Source: an alpha proteobacterium 3107 (GTDB taxonomy: Bacteria; Pseudomonadota; Alphaproteobacteria; Rhodobacterales; Rhodobacteraceae). Taken from it: a stretch of DNA of 7,008 nucleotides. Positions 4,418 to 7,008 of this stretch are shown here, piece after piece. Every line of letters starts with the position of its first letter. Position 1 is the first letter of the stretch. The notes below the pieces were generated by a model that was not told the origin of the DNA, made no database searches, and saw nothing but the letters and a program-made list of their open reading frames with translations. The DNA lies in contig JPPB01000337.1 in assembly GCA_001483205.1 (NCBI GenBank), positions 1-7,008 on the forward strand. Direction: 5' to 3'. Made by a program: the position numbers and the translations under genes.

Positions 4418-6865
4418 TCAGGCCCTCAGCCTCTCATTGCCCGGATCCCACAGCGGTTCATCCTTCTGCACCACCGCGCCGCACTTTTCGCCGTAAATCT
4501 CGACCTCCAGTTCGGTTCCCGGCACGGCAAGATCGGCCCGCACCATCCCCAGCGCGACAGAGCTGTTGACGCGATAGCCCCAGGCGCCGGAGGTGGTTTC
4601 GCCCACAATCTCGCCATCCTTCCAGATGCACGACATATAGGGCGCGTCACAATCGCCCGCGTCAACGGTCAGCATGACGAAGCGCTTTTTCACCCCCTGC
4701 TGCTTTTCGTTCAGGATCGCGGCCTTGCCGGGAAAATCCTGCGGCTTGTCGAGCCTGACAAAGCGTTCCAGCCCGCCCTCAAGCACCGAGTAATCGGTGG
4801 ACAGATCACCCTTCCAGGCGCGATAGCCCTTCTCAATGCGCAGGGAGTTCATGGCATACATGCCAAAGGGCCGCGCGCCCCCCGCCAGAATCGCCTGATA
4901 AATCGCGGGTTGGTCCTCGTTCAGGCAATGCACTTCCCAGCCCAGTTCGCCCGGAAACGACACCCGTGCCAGAAAGGCCGGTTTTCCGGCGACACTCGCC
5001 TGCTGATGGGTCAGCCAGCCGAGCGACAGATCGGCATCCGAAATCCCGGCCAAGAGCGCGCGCGACCGGGGGCCGGTGACGATCAGCGTGCCGTATTCGG
5101 TGGTGCGGTCGGTCAGGCTGAGGCCAGGGGCCAGGGATTTTTGCAACAGTTCCCGGTCATGCCATTGGGCGGCGGCGGCGGTGATCAGGGTAAACTGATC
5201 CTCGCCATGGCGGATGCAGGACATTTCGGTCAGGATGCGGCCCCGGTCATCCGAAACATAGATCAGGTTCATCCGGCCCACTTTGGGCAGGCCGCCGGTG
5301 ATCAGGCCACGCAGCCATTCCGCAGCACCCGCGCCCTCAAGCCCGAACCGCGAAAAGCCCGGCAGATCAAGCACCCCCACATCGTCGCGCACGGCTTCGC
5401 ATTCTTCGCGGACGCGGCGTTCCCACGGCCCGGCCCGGCCCCATGTCCGGGTTGCCTCTTCGCTCAGGTCATCGCCGGGGCGCGCGAACCAGTTGGCGCG
5501 CTCCCACCCGTTATAGGCCCCCATGACGCCGCCCTGTTTCCTGACCTCGGCATCAATGGCCGACAGCTTTTTGTCGCGCCCCGCAGGCCATTCATGTTGC
5601 GGGAAGTGCATGGCGTATTCGTTGCCGTAGACCTCCATCCCCTTGGCGACGCAATAGGCGTGGTCGGTGTAGTCGGTATAGCGGCGCGGATCGACCGACC
5701 ACATGTCCCACTCGGTGGCCCCGTCAACAATCCATTCGGCCAGAACCTTGCCCGCGCCGCCCGCTTGCGCAATCCCGAAGGTAAAGACACAGGCCTCGAA
5801 CGCATTTTCAACCCCCGGCATCGGGCCGATCAGCGGCAATCCGTCCGGCGCGTAGGGGATCGGGCCGTTGATCACCCGCGACACCCCCGCGGTTTCCATC
5901 AGCGGCACCCGCTCCATCGCGTCGGTCACGATGTCCTCGATCCGGTCGAGATCATCAGACCAGAGCTGAAAGCTGAAATCCTCGGGCATCGGGTCACTGT
6001 CATCGACCCAATGGGCCTTGCAGGTCGGTTCATAGGGGCCAAGGTTAAAGCCGTGCTTTTCCTGCCGCAGATAATAGGACACATCCACATCCCGCAAGAG
6101 CGGCAGTTTGCGCCCGTTTTCGCGCGACCATGCTTCTATTTCGGGGATTTCCTCGGATAGCAGATACTGGTGGCTCATCACCATCATCGGCACCGTGCGC
6201 CCGCCATAGGGTTTGAACCACTCGCCGACGCGCTGCGCGTAATAGCCCGCGGCATTGACCACGTAATCGCAGGCAATATCGCCCTTTTCGGTGTGAACGA
6301 TCCAGGTTTTGTCCTGTTGGCGGGTCACGCCGGTTGCCGGGCAGAAACGGATGATCCTTGCCCCCATGTCGCGCGCGCCCTTGGCCAGCGCCTGGGTCAG
6401 TTGCGCCGGGTCAATGTCGCCGTCATTGGGGTCATACAAGGCCCCGGTGATGTCATGGGTTTCCAGAAACGGATAGCGCGCTTTGGTCTCTTCCGGGGTC
6501 AGTATCCCGATGTCCATCCCCTGATAGCGGCCCATGGCGGCGGCGCGCTCAAACTCCTGCATCCGCTCAGCCGAATGCGCCAGCCGGATCGAACCGGTCT
6601 GGTGATAGTTCATCGGATAATCGACCTCTTGCCCGAGCCGGGCGTAGAGTTCGGTCGAATAGCGCTGTAGGTTCATTATCGCCCATGAGGTCGAGAATGT
6701 CGGCACATTGCCCGCCGCGTGCCAGGTGGACCCGGCGGTCAGTTCGTTCTTTTCCAGCAGAACGCAGTCGGTCCAGCCCTTTTTGGCAAGGTGATAGAGC
6801 GATGAACAGCCGACGGCACCGCCGCCGATGATGACCACACGGGCCTTGGTTGGAAAGTCAGACAT
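4418..6865 (-). CDS. Dimethylglycine dehydrogenase-like FAD/GcvT-domain oxidoreductase
   Basis: 815 aa, cytoplasmic, full length for the bacterial family. The N-terminal FAD domain begins VVIIGGGAVGC (10-20), with Glu38 ending the second strand. STWHAAG (46-52) gives His49 as the likely covalent-FAD residue. The SYYLRQE...LGPYE stretch (263-279) and NGPIPYAPDGLPLIGP (333-348) closely follow mammalian dimethylglycine dehydrogenase. GWERANWF at 453-460, also present in the paralogue, leads into the GcvT half, with PGELGWEVH (638-646) and SLRIEKGYRAW (674-684). The folate-site acid is Glu547, as in mammalian dimethylglycine dehydrogenase, where the neighbouring paralogue has Asp. The likely reaction is N,N-dimethylglycine to sarcosine, with the methyl passed to tetrahydrofolate and electrons to ETF. 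This is the product of betaine demethylation. Start ATG 6865 follows AGGGAG at 5 bases. It heads the three large genes and may be translationally coupled to a small upstream ORF. The substrate could be another methylated amine. Confidence 0.9.
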   Translation of the reverse strand: MSDFPTKARVVIIGGGAVGCSSLYHLAKKGWTDCVLLEKNELTAGSTWHAAGNVPTFSTSWAIMNLQRYSTELYARLGQEVDYPMNYHQTGSIRLAHSAERMQEFERAAAMGRYQGMDIGILTPEETKARYPFLETHDITGALYDPNDGDIDPAQLTQALAKGARDMGARIIRFCPATGVTRQQDKTWIVHTEKGDIACDYVVNAAGYYAQRVGEWFKPYGGRTVPMMVMSHQYLLSEEIPEIEAWSRENGRKLPLLRDVDVSYYLRQEKHGFNLGPYEPTCKAHWVDDSDPMPEDFSFQLWSDDLDRIEDIVTDAMERVPLMETAGVSRVINGPIPYAPDGLPLIGPMPGVENAFEACVFTFGIAQAGGAGKVLAEWIVDGATEWDMWSVDPRRYTDYTDHAYCVAKGMEVYGNEYAMHFPQHEWPAGRDKKLSAIDAEVRKQGGVMGAYNGWERANWFARPGDDLSEEATRTWGRAGPWERRVREECEAVRDDVGVLDLPGFSRFGLEGAGAAEWLRGLITGGLPKVGRMNLIYVSDDRGRILTEMSCIRHGEDQFTLITAAAAQWHDRELLQKSLAPGLSLTDRTTEYGTLIVTGPRSRALLAGISDADLSLGWLTHQQASVAGKPAFLARVSFPGELGWEVHCLNEDQPAIYQAILAGGARPFGMYAMNSLRIEKGYRAWKGDLSTDYSVLEGGLERFVRLDKPQDFPGKAAILNEKQQGVKKRFVMLTVDAGDCDAPYMSCIWKDGEIVGETTSGAWGYRVNSSVALGMVRADLAVPGTELEVEIYGEKCGAVVQKDEPLWDPGNERLRA
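6711..6729. repeat. 19-base exact repeat, copy 2 (FAD-histidine motif)
   Basis: Identical to 3720-3738 and encodes the same STWHAAG segment in the dimethylglycine dehydrogenase-like gene. The flanking bases differ at once on both sides. Confidence 0.85.
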
Positions 6866-6870
6866 GGTGT

Positions 6871-6876
6871 CTCCCT
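6871..6876 (-). promoter_or_regulatory. Ribosome binding site overlapping the small ORF stop
   Basis: AGGGAG on the - strand, 5 bases before ATG 6865. Its first two bases are part of the TAG stop (6877-6875) of the small upstream ORF. Ribosomes ending on that ORF would therefore stop directly on the initiation site of the dehydrogenase gene. Confidence 0.75.
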
Positions 6877-7006
6877 AGCGGTTTTCGGTTTGGGGGGCGC
6901 TGCACGGGATGTCGTAACAGTCGCCTGTGTTCCCGACAAAGATGTATCCGGTCATGTTCGGCCCGGCGGGGCCGTCTGTGCATGGGTTTTTCGTCAGCAT
7001 TGGCAT
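6875..7006 (-). CDS. Small hypothetical ORF (43 aa) upstream of the dehydrogenase
   Basis: An open frame of 43 codons runs from ATG 7006 (a second ATG lies at 7000) to TAG 6877-6875, nine bases before the dehydrogenase ATG. About three quarters of its third codon positions are G or C, in line with real genes here. The product is small, with a short hydrophobic core YIFVG (residues 21-25) followed by NTGDCYDIPCS (26-36), and three cysteines in all (9, 30, 35). C30 and C35 could form a disulfide or bind metal. I do not recognise the family. Only two bases lie upstream of the ATG in this window, so its ribosome binding site, and whether the frame extends further left in the gene, cannot be seen. 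It could be a real small protein, a leader peptide for the operon, the 3' end of a longer gene, or a chance frame. Confidence 0.5.
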   Translation of the reverse strand: MPMLTKNPCTDGPAGPNMTGYIFVGNTGDCYDIPCSAPQTENR

Positions 7007-7008
7007 CG

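Noticed and set aside
4379..6160. 593-codon open frame on the + strand opposite the dimethylglycine dehydrogenase-like gene
   Set aside because: Same shadow effect. The composition mirrors the antisense codons of the real gene, and no domain or ribosome binding site supports it.
1..7008. CRISPR arrays, insertion sequences, integrase or phage genes, toxin-antitoxin pairs
   Set aside because: No regularly spaced repeats, terminal inverted repeats or transposase-like proteins are visible. Nearly all of the window is explained by metabolic genes and one tRNA.

Overview
The window is GC-rich with strongly GC-biased third codon positions. Its proteins look like those of the alphaproteobacterial family Rhodobacteraceae (Roseobacter/Rhodobacter relatives). 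This placement rests on recognising the GshB, tRNA-Arg and GcvT-type dehydrogenase sequences by eye, not on a search. There are two blocks that converge on a short non-coding stretch.

Left block (+ strand, 1-1129): a probable glutathione synthase (gshB, 194-1129) starting at GTG. It is preceded by about 190 bases that may carry the 3' end of an upstream gene, possibly yraN, but this is weakly supported. The middle stretch (1130-1423) holds a complete tRNA-Arg(CCU) gene on the - strand, with encoded CCA and a plausible promoter of its own. I see no convincing intrinsic terminator there.

Right block (- strand, 7006 down to 1424): an apparent operon in the order small ORF (43 aa) - dimethylglycine dehydrogenase-like flavoprotein (815 aa) - pyridoxamine-phosphate-oxidase-fold protein (152 aa) - sarcosine dehydrogenase-like flavoprotein (815 aa). 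The stop of the small ORF overlaps the Shine-Dalgarno sequence of the first dehydrogenase. A GC-rich hairpin lies in the 91-base gap before the 152-aa gene, and the last two genes share an ATGA stop/start overlap.

The two large proteins are paralogues with the same layout: an N-terminal FAD-binding oxidoreductase with the WHAAG motif that carries covalent FAD in this family, a central linker domain, and a C-terminal GcvT (tetrahydrofolate-binding) half. One resembles mammalian dimethylglycine dehydrogenase and the other sarcosine dehydrogenase. Together they could carry out two successive oxidative N-demethylations (dimethylglycine to sarcosine to glycine). Methyl carbons would pass to tetrahydrofolate and electrons to an electron-transfer flavoprotein, as in the last steps of glycine betaine or choline breakdown. 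The exact substrates are inferred, not shown. The least explained items are the small Cys-containing ORF and the role of the coupled 152-aa flavin/cofactor-fold protein.
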